Positions 8,376 to 17,293 of a DNA stretch of 64,000 bases are shown here, one piece after another. This stretch comes from Maridesulfovibrio salexigens DSM 2638 (lineage in GTDB: Bacteria > Desulfobacterota > Desulfovibrionia > Desulfovibrionales > Desulfovibrionaceae): positions 377,501 through 441,500 of the forward strand of contig NC_012881.1 in NCBI RefSeq assembly GCF_000023445.1, written 5' to 3'. Position numbers and translations under genes: made by a program. Positions within the stretch are counted from its first letter, which is position 1, and each line of letters opens with the position of its first letter. The notes below the pieces were generated by a model. That model saw nothing but the letters and a program-made list of their open reading frames with translations, was not told where the DNA came from and did not search any database.

Positions 8376-8406
8376 TTGCATGCAATTTTTGCATGATTGC
8401 ATGCAA
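8376..8406. promoter_or_regulatory. Tandem TTGCATGCAA palindromes
   Basis: Two exact copies of the 10-bp palindrome TTGCATGCAA start at 8376 and 8397, a 21-bp period (two helical turns), with an extra TTGCATGA half-like copy between them. They lie 120-150 bp upstream of fdhA. This is the geometry of an upstream activator site for a dimeric regulator, such as the sigma-54 activator encoded at 14362. Confidence 0.55.
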
Positions 8407-8527
8407 ATTAAGTGTGCAAAAATAGGATTTTTCGTGAGAAATTCCTTGTTATAGCGTGGAAAGGTTATTTTTCCAGTATGTTATGCTTTTTTGCCCCGAG
8501 ATTGGTTTATGGCATGTCTTATGCTAA

Positions 8528-10645
8528 ATGGGCCGCATGCAACGTACAACTACAACCTGTCCTTACTGCGGTGCCGGCTGCTCTCTTTCTTTGGAAGTAG
8601 AGAATGGGCGCATTGTCAGTGTTTCTCCCGGACCGGAACCATCAGTCAATCAAGGCGCTTTGTGCTCCAAGGGACGGTTCGGATTCGATTTTGTTCATCA
8701 TCGCGATCGGCTGACGACTCCGCTGATACGCAAGAACGGCAAGCTGGTTCCTGCTTCATGGGATGAGGCTTTGGGGCTTGTGGCAAGCCGCTTAAGTTCC
8801 ATTGTCTCAGAGCATGGTCCGCAGGCTGTTGGCGGTTTTAGCAGTGCCCGCTGTACCAATGAAGAGAACTACCTTTTCCAGAAAATTTTCCGTGCAGTGT
8901 TCGGCAGCAACAATGTCGATCATTGCGCACGACTCTGACACGCTCCAACTGTAGCCGGTCTGGCTACATCATTAGGAAGCGGTTCCATGACAAATTCCAT
9001 TCGCGAGCTCTGGGATATGGGAAGGGGAGACTGTGTTTGCGCCATCGGTACTAATACTACCGAATGTCATCCCATCATCGGTATCGGTATGATGGAGGCT
9101 AAACGCAACGGCGCCGGACTGGTGGTCATCGATCCCCGTGAGATCGACCTTGCACGTCAGGCCGATGTCTGGCTTAGACTCCGTCCGGGCACAGATACTC
9201 CGCTGCTTTCGTCCATTGCCAGGGTCCTTCTGGATGAAGGGTTGGCTGATATTGAATCTGTTGCCGCAGCGACTGAAGATTTTGCAGCTTTTCGGGAAGG
9301 GTTGCAGGCTTTTGATCCTGAAAGTGTTGCCGCCATCGCTGAAGTTTCTGCGGCTGATATACGCAAGGCCGCGCGGCTTATCGGAAAGTCTGCCAATGCC
9401 GCCTTCTACTACACAATGGGCGTGACCCAGCATACTACCGGAACCAATAACGTGCTTGCCGTTTCCAACCTTGCACTGGTCAGTGGAAATATAGGGCGGC
9501 CCAAGACTGGCGTGAACCCGTTGCGTGGTCAGAACAACGTACAGGGTTCATGTGATATGGGGGCCCTGCCTAATGTGCTGACCGGATATCGTTCGGTTAC
9601 TGATGATGCGGTGCGGGGAACATTTGAATCCGGCTGGGGAGTGAAGCTCCCTGCTGAACCGGGGCTGACCATTCCCAAGATGTTGCATGCTGTTGAAGAA
9701 GACTGTCTTAAAGGGCTTTTTGTTTTCGGCGAAAACCCCATGCGCAGCGACCCGGATATCAGTCACGTGGAACATTGCCTGCGTCATGTTGATTTTCTTG
9801 TTGTTCAGGACCTTTTTCTTACTGAAACAGCCGAGTTGGCCGATGTTGTCCTGCCCGGAGCCAGTTTTGCCGAGAAGAACGGAACTTTTACCAGCACAGA
9901 GCGGCGTGTGCAGCGTGTACGCAAGGCCGTAGATCCTATCGGGCAAAGCCGTCCGGACTGGGAAATTCTGGCTGAGTTGCTGGCTCGTCTGGGTCGTTCT
10001 GAGAGGTACGCAAGTGCTTCAGATGTTTTTGATGAAATGCGGGCTTTGACCCCGACCCATGCAGGCATAAGTTATGAACGTTTGGAGGCTGGCGGCATTC
10101 AATGGCCCTGTCCCGAGGAAAAACATCCGGGAACTCCCATTCTGCACGTAGGGGGCTGCATGCGCGGTCCCGGTAAATTTGTGCCTCTTGAACATCGTGA
10201 ACCTGCGGAACTGCCTGATGCGCAGTATCCGTTGACTCTGACCACCGGAAGGGTAGTTGCCCATTATCACACTGCCACCATGACCCGCCGCTGTTTCGGG
10301 CTGGAAGGTACCTGGCCGGAGGAACTGGTGGAGATTCATCCTGCTGATGCCGCAGCATACGGTGTAGAGGATGGCGAACTGGTGGAAATCAGCTCCCGCC
10401 GGGGAACAGTCAAGGCACGGGCATGGGTTACCAAACGTGTCCGGCGCGGACTGGTCTTTATGACTTTTCACTTTTCTGAAAGTCCGGCCAACCTGCTGAC
10501 TACTTCGGCAGCTGACCCGGTTACCGGAACTCCGCAGCTGAAAGTCTGCGCTGTTTCCATCCGTAAATTTAAGGAGCCTGAAAAGTCAGTAGACGCACAG
10601 GTTTCCGCATCCATAAAGGAAGAAATTTCATGTCATCACGTTTAA
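8528..10645 (+). CDS. fdhA: Selenocysteine formate dehydrogenase catalytic subunit
   Basis: Molybdenum/tungsten bis-MGD enzyme interconverting formate and CO2; 705 residues when the in-frame TGA at 8936-8938 is read as selenocysteine (Sec137). The context VDHCARL-U-HAPTVAGL matches the catalytic Sec site of FdhF-type enzymes, where U precedes H. An N-terminal [4Fe-4S] motif CPYCGAGC..ALCSKG is present. A SECIS hairpin follows the TGA. The size matches FDH-H (about 715), without the long N-terminal ferredoxin part of NAD-linked enzymes. The frame is closed by TAA immediately before ATG 8528; ATG 8537 is an alternative start. It overlaps the next ferredoxin gene by 16 bases, at the head of an HDCR-like operon. 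Confidence 0.93.
8950..8968 (+). promoter_or_regulatory. SECIS element of fdhA
   Basis: 7-bp stem TGTAGCC / GGCTACA with loop GGTCT, beginning 11 bases after the TGA codon; the loop lies 19 bases after it. The GGUCU loop is the same as in the well-studied E. coli fdhF element, which binds SelB. Confidence 0.88.
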
Positions 10646-11232
10646 GCCCTTTTGTCCTTGCCAATGCTGCAAAGTGCATCGGTTGCCGGGCCTGTGAACT
10701 GGCTTGTGCTGCTGCTCACTTGCAGGGCGGTATTTCTGTGGGAAGCTTGCAGGGCTCGCTTTCTCCCCGTCTTTACCTGATTCGCGCAGAAGAAGTCTGT
10801 GTTCCGGTGGGCTGTCGTCATTGCGAGGACGCACCCTGCGCCGCTGTCTGTCCCAATGGTGCTATCCAGCGCACTGATTCCGGTGTGCAGGTGGATGAGG
10901 ATCATTGCGTCGGCTGTAAGACCTGCCTTGCTGCCTGTCCTTTTGGCGCTATGGAAATGGCCCAGATCTGGAAAGATGGCCGTCCTGCCCTGCGCAGGGT
11001 AGTTGATCCGCAGAATCCCGATTCTTACATTGTTGAACCGGCACTTTTAGCCAGCAAGTGCGACCTCTGCCACGAACGTGAAGAAGGTCCGGCATGCGTG
11101 GAAGCCTGTCCCAAGGATGCTTTGACTTTGATTGATCCCATGAAAATTAAGAAACGCCGCAATATTGAAGCTGCATTGGCCCTTGCCGGAGTCGGAGCCA
11201 GATCAGATGTAAGATCCGGGGAGGAAATGTAA
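10630..11232 (+). CDS. hycB: HycB-like ferredoxin subunit with four [4Fe-4S] motifs
   Basis: A 200-residue electron-transfer subunit. Four Cys clusters are visible: CIGCRACELAC, CRHCEDAPCAAVC, CVGCKTCLAAC and CDLCHEREEGPACVEAC. This is the DMSO-reductase/HycB iron-sulfur fold. It would wire formate dehydrogenase to the hydrogenase in the cytoplasm. The C-terminal tail KIKKRRNIEAALALAG is predicted helical; in known HDCRs C-terminal helices of HycB-type subunits drive filament formation, so it deserves checking. The gene overlaps fdhA by 16 bases and is 2 bases from hydA. Confidence 0.9.
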   Translation: MSSRLSPFVLANAAKCIGCRACELACAAAHLQGGISVGSLQGSLSPRLYLIRAEEVCVPVGCRHCEDAPCAAVCPNGAIQRTDSGVQVDEDHCVGCKTCLAACPFGAMEMAQIWKDGRPALRRVVDPQNPDSYIVEPALLASKCDLCHEREEGPACVEACPKDALTLIDPMKIKKRRNIEAALALAGVGARSDVRSGEEM

Positions 11233-11234
11233 TT

Positions 11235-12620
11235 ATGAATCTTTCTCAAGTAGTGGCAATTGATCCCGCTGTCTGTACCGGTTGCCGCCGTTGCGCTGAA
11301 GTCTGCCCTGTAGACGCTATCGTCGGTGCTGAAGGCGAAGCTCAGACCATTGATACCTCTAAATGCGTTATCTGCGGTCAGTGCGTATTGACCTGTTCCG
11401 CATTTGTTTCTCCTTTTGATGATGCGGCGGATGAAATTCCGGCTATGCGTAGAGAACGCGGTCTTGCTGACAATGATACAGCACCTCTTTTCGCCGCTCA
11501 TTTTCGCAATGATACCAAAAGAGTTGCGGAACTGCTTGCTGATCCGGCTAATAAATCAATGGTTCAGTGTGCTCCGGCAGTACGTACTTCCATTGCTGAA
11601 GAATACGGTCTTGCTCCGGGAACCCTGACTCCGGGACAGCTTGCGGCTTCCCTGCGCCGTCTTGGTTTCGATGCTGTCTACGATACAATTTTCGCGGCGG
11701 ATGTGACCATTATGGAAGAGTCTTCAGAGCTGCTGGACCGGATTAAGTCCGGCGGAACGATGCCCATGTTCACTTCCTGTTGTCCCGGTTGGGTACGCTA
11801 CATGGAGACCGCATGGCCTGATCTGACCGATCATCTTTCCAGCTGTAAATCACCGCAGCAGATGGCTGGCGCGCTCTTCAAAACTTACGGGGCAGAAATC
11901 GCCGGAGTCGGTGCGGAGTCAATCGCCAGTGTTGCGGTCATGCCCTGCACAGCCAAAAAGCACGAGGCTGCCCGTCCTGAAATGCAGTCCAGCGGACAGC
12001 AGGACGTGGATGCAGTGCTTACCGTTACCGAACTTGCCGCCATGTTGAAGGCGAAAGGCATCAATCTTGCTGAAATGCCTGAAGAGGATTTTGACGTACC
12101 TATGGGCCTCTATTCCGGGGCCGGGGTTATCTTCGGAGCCACCGGGGGAGTCATGGAGGCTGCTTTGCGCACAGCAATTGCCGTTACCAGCGGTAAGGAT
12201 GTCTGTGAGAGCGGGGTCGTATTTTCTCCGGCAGGGGAGGGCATCCGCAGGGCAGCCATAGATGTTGCCGGGAAGACTGTCCGCGCAGTGATTGTTTCCG
12301 GTCTGGCTAATGCCGCACCTCTTCTTGAAGATATCCGTGCCGGAAAGGCAGATTTTGATTTCATGGAAGTCATGTGCTGCCACGGAGGTTGTGTTGCCGG
12401 AGGGGGCCAGCCGAAGCTTCTGCCCGGAATCGATCGTGACGAGGTGATTGCCAAGCGCCGTGGCGGTTTACATCGTCATGACAAGGAACTTCCGGTTCGT
12501 GCTTCGCATAAAAACGAGGCAGTTACAGCTTTGTATGATAAATATTTGGGTGAGCCTCTCGGACATAGATCTCATGAGCTTCTGCACACCCACTACGGAA
12601 CCGAGAGCGGGGGACATTAG
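11235..12620 (+). CDS. hydA: [FeFe] hydrogenase catalytic subunit
   Basis: 461 residues. Two N-terminal [4Fe-4S] motifs (CTGCRRCAEVC at 14-24, CVICGQCVLTC at 44-54) precede the H-cluster domain. All three H-cluster motifs are intact: L1 TSCCPGW (180-186, including the proton-transfer Cys182), L2 MPCTAKKHE (236-244) and L3 with Cys382/Cys386 in ExMxCxGGCxxGGGQP. No signal peptide is present, so it is cytoplasmic. Position between two HycB-like genes and after a Sec formate dehydrogenase matches HydA2 of hydrogen-dependent CO2 reductase rather than the periplasmic or NAD-bifurcating hydrogenases. Confidence 0.94.
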   Translation: MNLSQVVAIDPAVCTGCRRCAEVCPVDAIVGAEGEAQTIDTSKCVICGQCVLTCSAFVSPFDDAADEIPAMRRERGLADNDTAPLFAAHFRNDTKRVAELLADPANKSMVQCAPAVRTSIAEEYGLAPGTLTPGQLAASLRRLGFDAVYDTIFAADVTIMEESSELLDRIKSGGTMPMFTSCCPGWVRYMETAWPDLTDHLSSCKSPQQMAGALFKTYGAEIAGVGAESIASVAVMPCTAKKHEAARPEMQSSGQQDVDAVLTVTELAAMLKAKGINLAEMPEEDFDVPMGLYSGAGVIFGATGGVMEAALRTAIAVTSGKDVCESGVVFSPAGEGIRRAAIDVAGKTVRAVIVSGLANAAPLLEDIRAGKADFDFMEVMCCHGGCVAGGGQPKLLPGIDRDEVIAKRRGGLHRHDKELPVRASHKNEAVTALYDKYLGEPLGHRSHELLHTHYGTESGGH

Positions 12621-12622
12621 CC

Positions 12623-13135
12623 ATGAATGCTTTTGTGCTGGCTGTGCCTTCCCGTTGCATAGGTTGCCGTGCTTGCGAGATCGCCTGTGTTGACGCTCAT
12701 ATGGCAGCTGACATGGGGCAGGCCATGGAAAACGGCCTTCCTTTCAGTCCGCGTATTTCTGTTGTGCGCGAGTCCGGTGTTACCGCACCGATTCAGTGCC
12801 GGCAGTGCGAGGACGCACCTTGTGCCGCAGCCTGTCCGGTGGGAGCCATCGGGTACAACGGAAAGTCGGTGGTCATCGATGCTGAGCGTTGTTTCGGCTG
12901 CAAGGCTTGTCTGGCGGCTTGTCCTTTCGGAGCCATGCAGGTCGGTATAATCAATGCTGAATGTGAAGCTCCGGTAGCTCATAAGTGCGATCTTTGCGAA
13001 GGGCATCGCGATAACCCTGCATGCGTGTCAGTGTGTCCTGCCGGGGCGTTGAGTGTTTTTTCCAGCGAGTCTTTGAAAGAACTTTCAGCAAATAAGCGGC
13101 GGGAAAATGCGCGGCTCATGGCCTTTGTTGATTAA
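12623..13135 (+). CDS. hycB: Second HycB-like ferredoxin subunit
   Basis: 170 residues with four [4Fe-4S] motifs (CIGCRACEIAC, CRQCEDAPCAAAC, CFGCKACLAAC, CDLCEGHRDNPACVSVC). It is a shorter paralogue of the protein encoded at 10630. The C-terminal extension SLKELSANKRRENARLMAF looks helical. The gene begins 2 bases after hydA. Two HycB-type subunits plus FdhA and HydA reproduce the subunit set of HDCR complexes from acetogens. Confidence 0.9.
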   Translation: MNAFVLAVPSRCIGCRACEIACVDAHMAADMGQAMENGLPFSPRISVVRESGVTAPIQCRQCEDAPCAAACPVGAIGYNGKSVVIDAERCFGCKACLAACPFGAMQVGIINAECEAPVAHKCDLCEGHRDNPACVSVCPAGALSVFSSESLKELSANKRRENARLMAFVD

Positions 13136-13175
13136 AATCTCAGTTACCTCAAGGTAATTACAGTCAGGGATTCTA

Positions 13176-13193
13176 AAGGGGGGCTTCCCCCTT
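13176..13193. other. Intercistronic hairpin after the HDCR-like operon
   Basis: 7-bp stem AAGGGGG / CCCCCTT with a 4-base loop between the second hycB and the histidine kinase gene. There is no U-run, so it may be a partial terminator or an mRNA 3'-end stabiliser separating structural from regulatory genes. Confidence 0.45.
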
Positions 13194-13243
13194 GGTCCCG
13201 CTGAAGGTGAAATAAATTCGGTTAAAGCTCGGAGCACATCACT

Positions 13244-14356
13244 ATGACAGATTCCATATATCGAAGCGTGGTCGAGGACCAGACGGAGCTTATCCGGCGT
13301 TTCCGTCCAGACGGGAAGCTGACCTTTGTGAACAGTGCTTTCTGCCGTTTCTACGGCATGAGTGCAGAGGAGTTGCTTGCGTCTCATTTTCAGGAACTTT
13401 TACATCCTGATGAACGTGAGAGAATTGTTCGTATGCTCTATTCACTGACACCTGAGAACCCGGAAATTGTCACTGAACCCAGTTTCACTGATGCTGCCGG
13501 AGAGGTTCATCGTGTGCAGTATGTGACCCGCGCAATTTTCGATGAAGATGGGAATGTTGTTGAATATCAGTCGGTAGGGCGTGATGTTACGGCCCAGCGG
13601 CAGGCAGAGGCTACTTTGGAAGAAGCCCGTTCCGCCATGGCGCGGGCCAGCAGGGTTACCACATTTGCCGTTGTCGGCGGCGGCATTGCCCATGAAATCA
13701 ATCAGCCGCTGAATGCAATACGTTTGCTTTCCGCATCTGCTTTGTTGCTGGCGGACCGTTCCGAGAATCCGGATAAGAAAATTGTCCGTATTTTGCAGAA
13801 TATTGCAGGACAGGTGGACCGCATTGATTCCATCGTCAACCATCTGCGCGAGCACTTGCGGAATAACCAGACGGTGGCAGGTGAACTCTGCAATCTCGGA
13901 AAGGCGGTGGAGTCTGCACTATCCCTGATGAGAGCTCAGATGGTTGCCAGAGGCATTGGATTGGAGCTTACCGTAGATCCTGAAATCAAGCTTGTGGTCG
14001 GGACCTCAATCAGGTTTGAAGAGCTGGTCATGAACCTTGTTGCCAATGCGATGCAGGCTCTGGAAACCTGCGATACCTGCCAGAAAACAATTTCCATCCG
14101 TGTTGTATCTCAAGGTTCTGACTCCGTGGAGCTGAGTGTGGCTGATAACGGTCCCGGATTTGATCCGAAATTGGCGGATGAGCTTTTTGAACCGTTTTTT
14201 TCAACGAAATCTCCGGGCTCTTCCATGGGACTGGGTTTGTCTATCGTACGCACAATTGTGCAATCCGCAGGCGGTTCGGTCGTTGCGGAGAACCGTCCCG
14301 AAGGCGGGGCATTACTGCGGGTCATACTGCCCGCCGCAGAGTCGGGAGGAGCCTAA
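13244..14356 (+). CDS. PAS-domain sensor histidine kinase
   Basis: A 370-residue soluble kinase. One PAS domain (about 1-125, with VNSAFCRFYGMSAEELLASHFQEL) is followed by a HisKA segment with phospho-acceptor His in GGGIAHEINQPLNAI. A HATPase_c domain carries N (LVMNLVANAMQAL), G1 (DNGPGFD) and G2 (SMGLGLSIV) boxes. There is no membrane helix, so the signal is cytoplasmic, for example redox state or formate/H2 metabolism. The stop codon is 5 bases before the sigma-54 response regulator, its probable partner. Confidence 0.9.
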   Translation: MTDSIYRSVVEDQTELIRRFRPDGKLTFVNSAFCRFYGMSAEELLASHFQELLHPDERERIVRMLYSLTPENPEIVTEPSFTDAAGEVHRVQYVTRAIFDEDGNVVEYQSVGRDVTAQRQAEATLEEARSAMARASRVTTFAVVGGGIAHEINQPLNAIRLLSASALLLADRSENPDKKIVRILQNIAGQVDRIDSIVNHLREHLRNNQTVAGELCNLGKAVESALSLMRAQMVARGIGLELTVDPEIKLVVGTSIRFEELVMNLVANAMQALETCDTCQKTISIRVVSQGSDSVELSVADNGPGFDPKLADELFEPFFSTKSPGSSMGLGLSIVRTIVQSAGGSVVAENRPEGGALLRVILPAAESGGA

Positions 14357-14361
14357 AGATA

Positions 14362-15813
14362 ATGCGTATTTTACTCGTGGACGATGATGCTCCTACCCGT
14401 GATTCTCTTGCTGAATACCTGACTCTGCTCGGGCATGCCGTCACACCTAGTGCAGAGGCTGTTTCCGCTCTCAATATATGCCGCAACCATGATTTTGAAA
14501 TGGTCCTTTCAGATATCCAGATGCCGGGAAGAACCGGAATCGAGCTGGTGCGTGATATTAAAGGGCTTTCATTTACCACTGCGCCGGACGTTGTCCTTTA
14601 CACCGGGCATGCTGACCTTGAACTTGCCATTGGTGCTTTGCGGGCCGGGGCCTACGATTACCTTACCAAGCCCATTAATCTGGAAGAACTGGCTGCGGTG
14701 CTGGATCGAGTGGCTGAGCATCAATCCCTTCTGCGGGAGAATGAAAAGCTGACGGATCATTTTGAGGAGGTCGTTGCCGAGGCGACCAGTGGCGTGCGGG
14801 CTGAATTGTCGCAGTTGCGCCAGCAGTTTGCTCAGCAGGCCGGACTGGATAATATCGGTTTCTTTTCCGAGGCCATGTGGGAGGTGGTCAATCAGGCCCG
14901 TCTTTACCATGAAGATCGTGATCTGCCTGTGCTTATTCAGGGAGAGACCGGAGTCGGCAAGGATATTATAGCCAAACTGATCCATTACGGTGAGGATAGT
15001 TCCCGTTCGCCGCGACCGTTTGTGGATATTAACTGTGCCGCTCTTCCGGCTAATCTTTTTGAAAGCGAATTGTTCGGTTATGAGGCCGGGGCTTTTACCG
15101 GAAGTGCCACCCGCGGCGCACGGGGCAAGATTGATCTTGCCAAAGGCGGAACTCTTTTTTTGGATGAGATCGGTGAAATCCCGGTTGAATTGCAGGCTAA
15201 GCTTCTGCGGGTCATTGAGAATAAAAGTTTTTACCGTGTCGGCGGGCTGACCAAGGTCGAGACCGATATACGCATCATTGCCGCTACCAACCTCGACCTG
15301 ACTGAACGAATTGAAAAGGGGCTTTTCCGCAGCGATCTTTATTACCGCTTACGGGTCGGCAGTATAATCGTTCCTCCACTTCGTGAACGTACTGATGATA
15401 TTGTCCCCTTGGCTCTGTCGTTTTTGAGAGCTTTTGCCGCAAAACGGGGCAAGGCATTTACTGATATCAGCCCGGAGGCCGCCGCAGTCCTGTTGGAACA
15501 GCCGTGGTCGGGAAATGTGCGTGAGCTCAAGAATGCCATGGAGTGGATTTCGGTCATGCATGATGCGCAAGTGTTGCAACCACAACATTTAGCCGGCTTT
15601 TTCGGGGGTATGCAAAAGAGTTCTTCCGTAAAGGAAAGAACTTCCGCAACCCGGAAAGCAGACCAGTCTAAAAAATCAAGACCTACCGACCAAGATATAG
15701 ATGCTGCGCTGGTTGCAACTGGTGGCAACAAAACCAAGGCCGCCACGCGATTGGGGATTTCCATTCGTATGCTTTATTACCGGCTTGCGGCCAGAGAGCA
15801 AAACGAAGGCTAA
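14362..15813 (+). CDS. Sigma-54-dependent response regulator (NtrC type)
   Basis: 483 residues: receiver (about 1-120, acceptor Asp51 in LSDIQMPG, Lys in YLTKP), AAA+ ATPase (Walker A GETGVGKD at 194-201; sigma-54 contact loop GAFTGS at 243-248 in place of GAFTGA; DEIGEIP Walker B), and a Fis-type HTH (TKAATRLGISIRMLYYRL). It activates RNA polymerase-sigma-54. The Ala-to-Ser change at the end of the contact loop is seen in a minority of active family members. Position between the formate-hydrogen genes and hydGE suggests control of hydrogenase synthesis and maturation. Confidence 0.92.
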   Translation: MRILLVDDDAPTRDSLAEYLTLLGHAVTPSAEAVSALNICRNHDFEMVLSDIQMPGRTGIELVRDIKGLSFTTAPDVVLYTGHADLELAIGALRAGAYDYLTKPINLEELAAVLDRVAEHQSLLRENEKLTDHFEEVVAEATSGVRAELSQLRQQFAQQAGLDNIGFFSEAMWEVVNQARLYHEDRDLPVLIQGETGVGKDIIAKLIHYGEDSSRSPRPFVDINCAALPANLFESELFGYEAGAFTGSATRGARGKIDLAKGGTLFLDEIGEIPVELQAKLLRVIENKSFYRVGGLTKVETDIRIIAATNLDLTERIEKGLFRSDLYYRLRVGSIIVPPLRERTDDIVPLALSFLRAFAAKRGKAFTDISPEAAAVLLEQPWSGNVRELKNAMEWISVMHDAQVLQPQHLAGFFGGMQKSSSVKERTSATRKADQSKKSRPTDQDIDAALVATGGNKTKAATRLGISIRMLYYRLAAREQNEG

Positions 15814-15847
15814 AAAGCTTTCGTGATGATTAGATTACGGAGATTTC

Positions 15848-17257
15848 ATGAAGCCGGATAGTACAGGATTAATAGATTTTATTGACGGTGTAAAAATCTG
15901 GGAGACAGTGAATTCCACTACCCGGACCGATGCCGCTCAAGTTCACGATATTTTGGATAAAGCCGTTCAAGCCAAGGGGCTGTCACTTGAGGAGACCGCA
16001 AGACTTTTGCAGGTCGAAGACCCGGAGCTGAACGAAGCTATTTTTGAGACCGCACGTAAAGTAAAACAGGGCATTTACGGTAACCGGCTGGTTCTGTTTG
16101 CTCCGCTTTATGTAACCAATGAGTGCGGTAACCGCTGTGCCTACTGTGGGTTCAAAGACACGAATAAGGAACTTCTGCGCCGCACACTAAGTGCTGATGA
16201 AATCCGGCAGGAAGTAACCGTGCTGGAAAATCAGGGGCATAAACGTCTGCTTCTGGTTTACGGGGAACATCCCAGATTCGGAGCTGAGTGGATAGCTGAA
16301 ACAGTGCGCAATGTTTATGACACTGTGTCGGAAAAGAGCGGTGAAATCAGGCGGGTGAACATTAACTGCGCTCCGCTGGATGTTGAAGGATTCCGTAAAT
16401 TGCACGAGGTGGGGATCGGTACCTATCAGTGTTTTCAGGAAACTTACCACCGCGAAACCTACGCCGAACTTCATCCCACCGGATACAAGAAAGATTACCT
16501 CTGGCGTTTGCATGCCATGCATCGGGCTATGGAAGCCGGCATCGATGATGTTGGGATGGGGACGTTGCTGGGGCTTTATGACTACCGTTTTGATACCATT
16601 GCCTTGCTGTCCCATGCCGCAGAACTGGAAGCAAAGTACGGAGTGGGTCCGCACACCTTGTCGTTCCCCCGGTTGGAACCGGCTCTTAATTCCGATATCG
16701 CCTTTAATCCACCTTATCCTATTTCTGATGCGCAGTTCAAACGGCTGGTTGCAGTGCTGCGTCTTGCAGTTCCCTATACCGGACTCATTCTCAGTACCCG
16801 CGAGAATCGTGAAATGCGCCGTGAACTGCTCGACCTTGGAATTTCACAGCTCAGTGCCGGATCTAGAACTTATCCCGGTGCGTATAGCGACCCTGATTAT
16901 GACCGCCCGGATGTGCAGCAGTTCTGCATTGGCGATAACCGCAGCCTTGAAGAGGTAATCGGAGAGATTGTGGAGCATGGCTACGTACCTTCATGGTGTA
17001 CAGCCTGCTACCGAGCGGGCAGGACCGGAGAACATTTCATGGAGCTGGCAAAGAAAGGGTTCATTCAGAGATTCTGTCATCCCAATGCCTTGCTGACTTT
17101 TAAGGAATACCTGCTGGATTACGCTCAAGCGGAAACGCAGGAACAGGGCAATTCGCTGATCAGCCATGAGCTGGAAGGCCTTGCCGAGAAACGCAGGACT
17201 GCTGTTGCAGACAGGCTTAACCGTATCGAACACGGCGAGCGGGATTTGTATCTTTGA
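15848..17257 (+). CDS. hydG: [FeFe] hydrogenase maturase HydG
   Basis: A 469-residue radical-SAM tyrosine lyase that makes the CO and CN ligands for the H-cluster. The radical-SAM motif CGNRCAYC (Cys93, 97, 100) sits in the HydG/ThiH context NECGNRCAYCGF. The C-terminal auxiliary-cluster motif CTACYRAGRTG...FCHPN distinguishes HydG from ThiH. Length matches the family. It starts 34 bases after the regulator gene and is followed by hydE, so maturation is co-located with hydA. Confidence 0.94.
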   Translation: MKPDSTGLIDFIDGVKIWETVNSTTRTDAAQVHDILDKAVQAKGLSLEETARLLQVEDPELNEAIFETARKVKQGIYGNRLVLFAPLYVTNECGNRCAYCGFKDTNKELLRRTLSADEIRQEVTVLENQGHKRLLLVYGEHPRFGAEWIAETVRNVYDTVSEKSGEIRRVNINCAPLDVEGFRKLHEVGIGTYQCFQETYHRETYAELHPTGYKKDYLWRLHAMHRAMEAGIDDVGMGTLLGLYDYRFDTIALLSHAAELEAKYGVGPHTLSFPRLEPALNSDIAFNPPYPISDAQFKRLVAVLRLAVPYTGLILSTRENREMRRELLDLGISQLSAGSRTYPGAYSDPDYDRPDVQQFCIGDNRSLEEVIGEIVEHGYVPSWCTACYRAGRTGEHFMELAKKGFIQRFCHPNALLTFKEYLLDYAQAETQEQGNSLISHELEGLAEKRRTAVADRLNRIEHGERDLYL

Positions 17258-17293
17258 TTCACTCTCAGGCCGATTACCTCGACGATATCACTT

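Larger units (their letters stand above)
8218..8527. other. Divergent control region between the PAS-protein gene and fdhA
   Basis: A 310-base AT-rich region with no gene. It holds a degenerate GntR-type site (8303-8315), two TTGCATGCAA palindromes 21 bp apart (8376-8406), and a GG-N10-GC sigma-54-like element (8510-8526) that ends almost at the fdhA start codon. No convincing -35/-10 pair and no good ribosome-binding site for fdhA are visible. Confidence 0.6.

Noticed and set aside
8528-10645. fdhA as a pseudogene split into two frames by a stop codon.
   Set aside because: The stop is TGA in the exact catalytic selenocysteine context, both halves are in the same frame, and a SECIS hairpin with the GGTCT loop follows.
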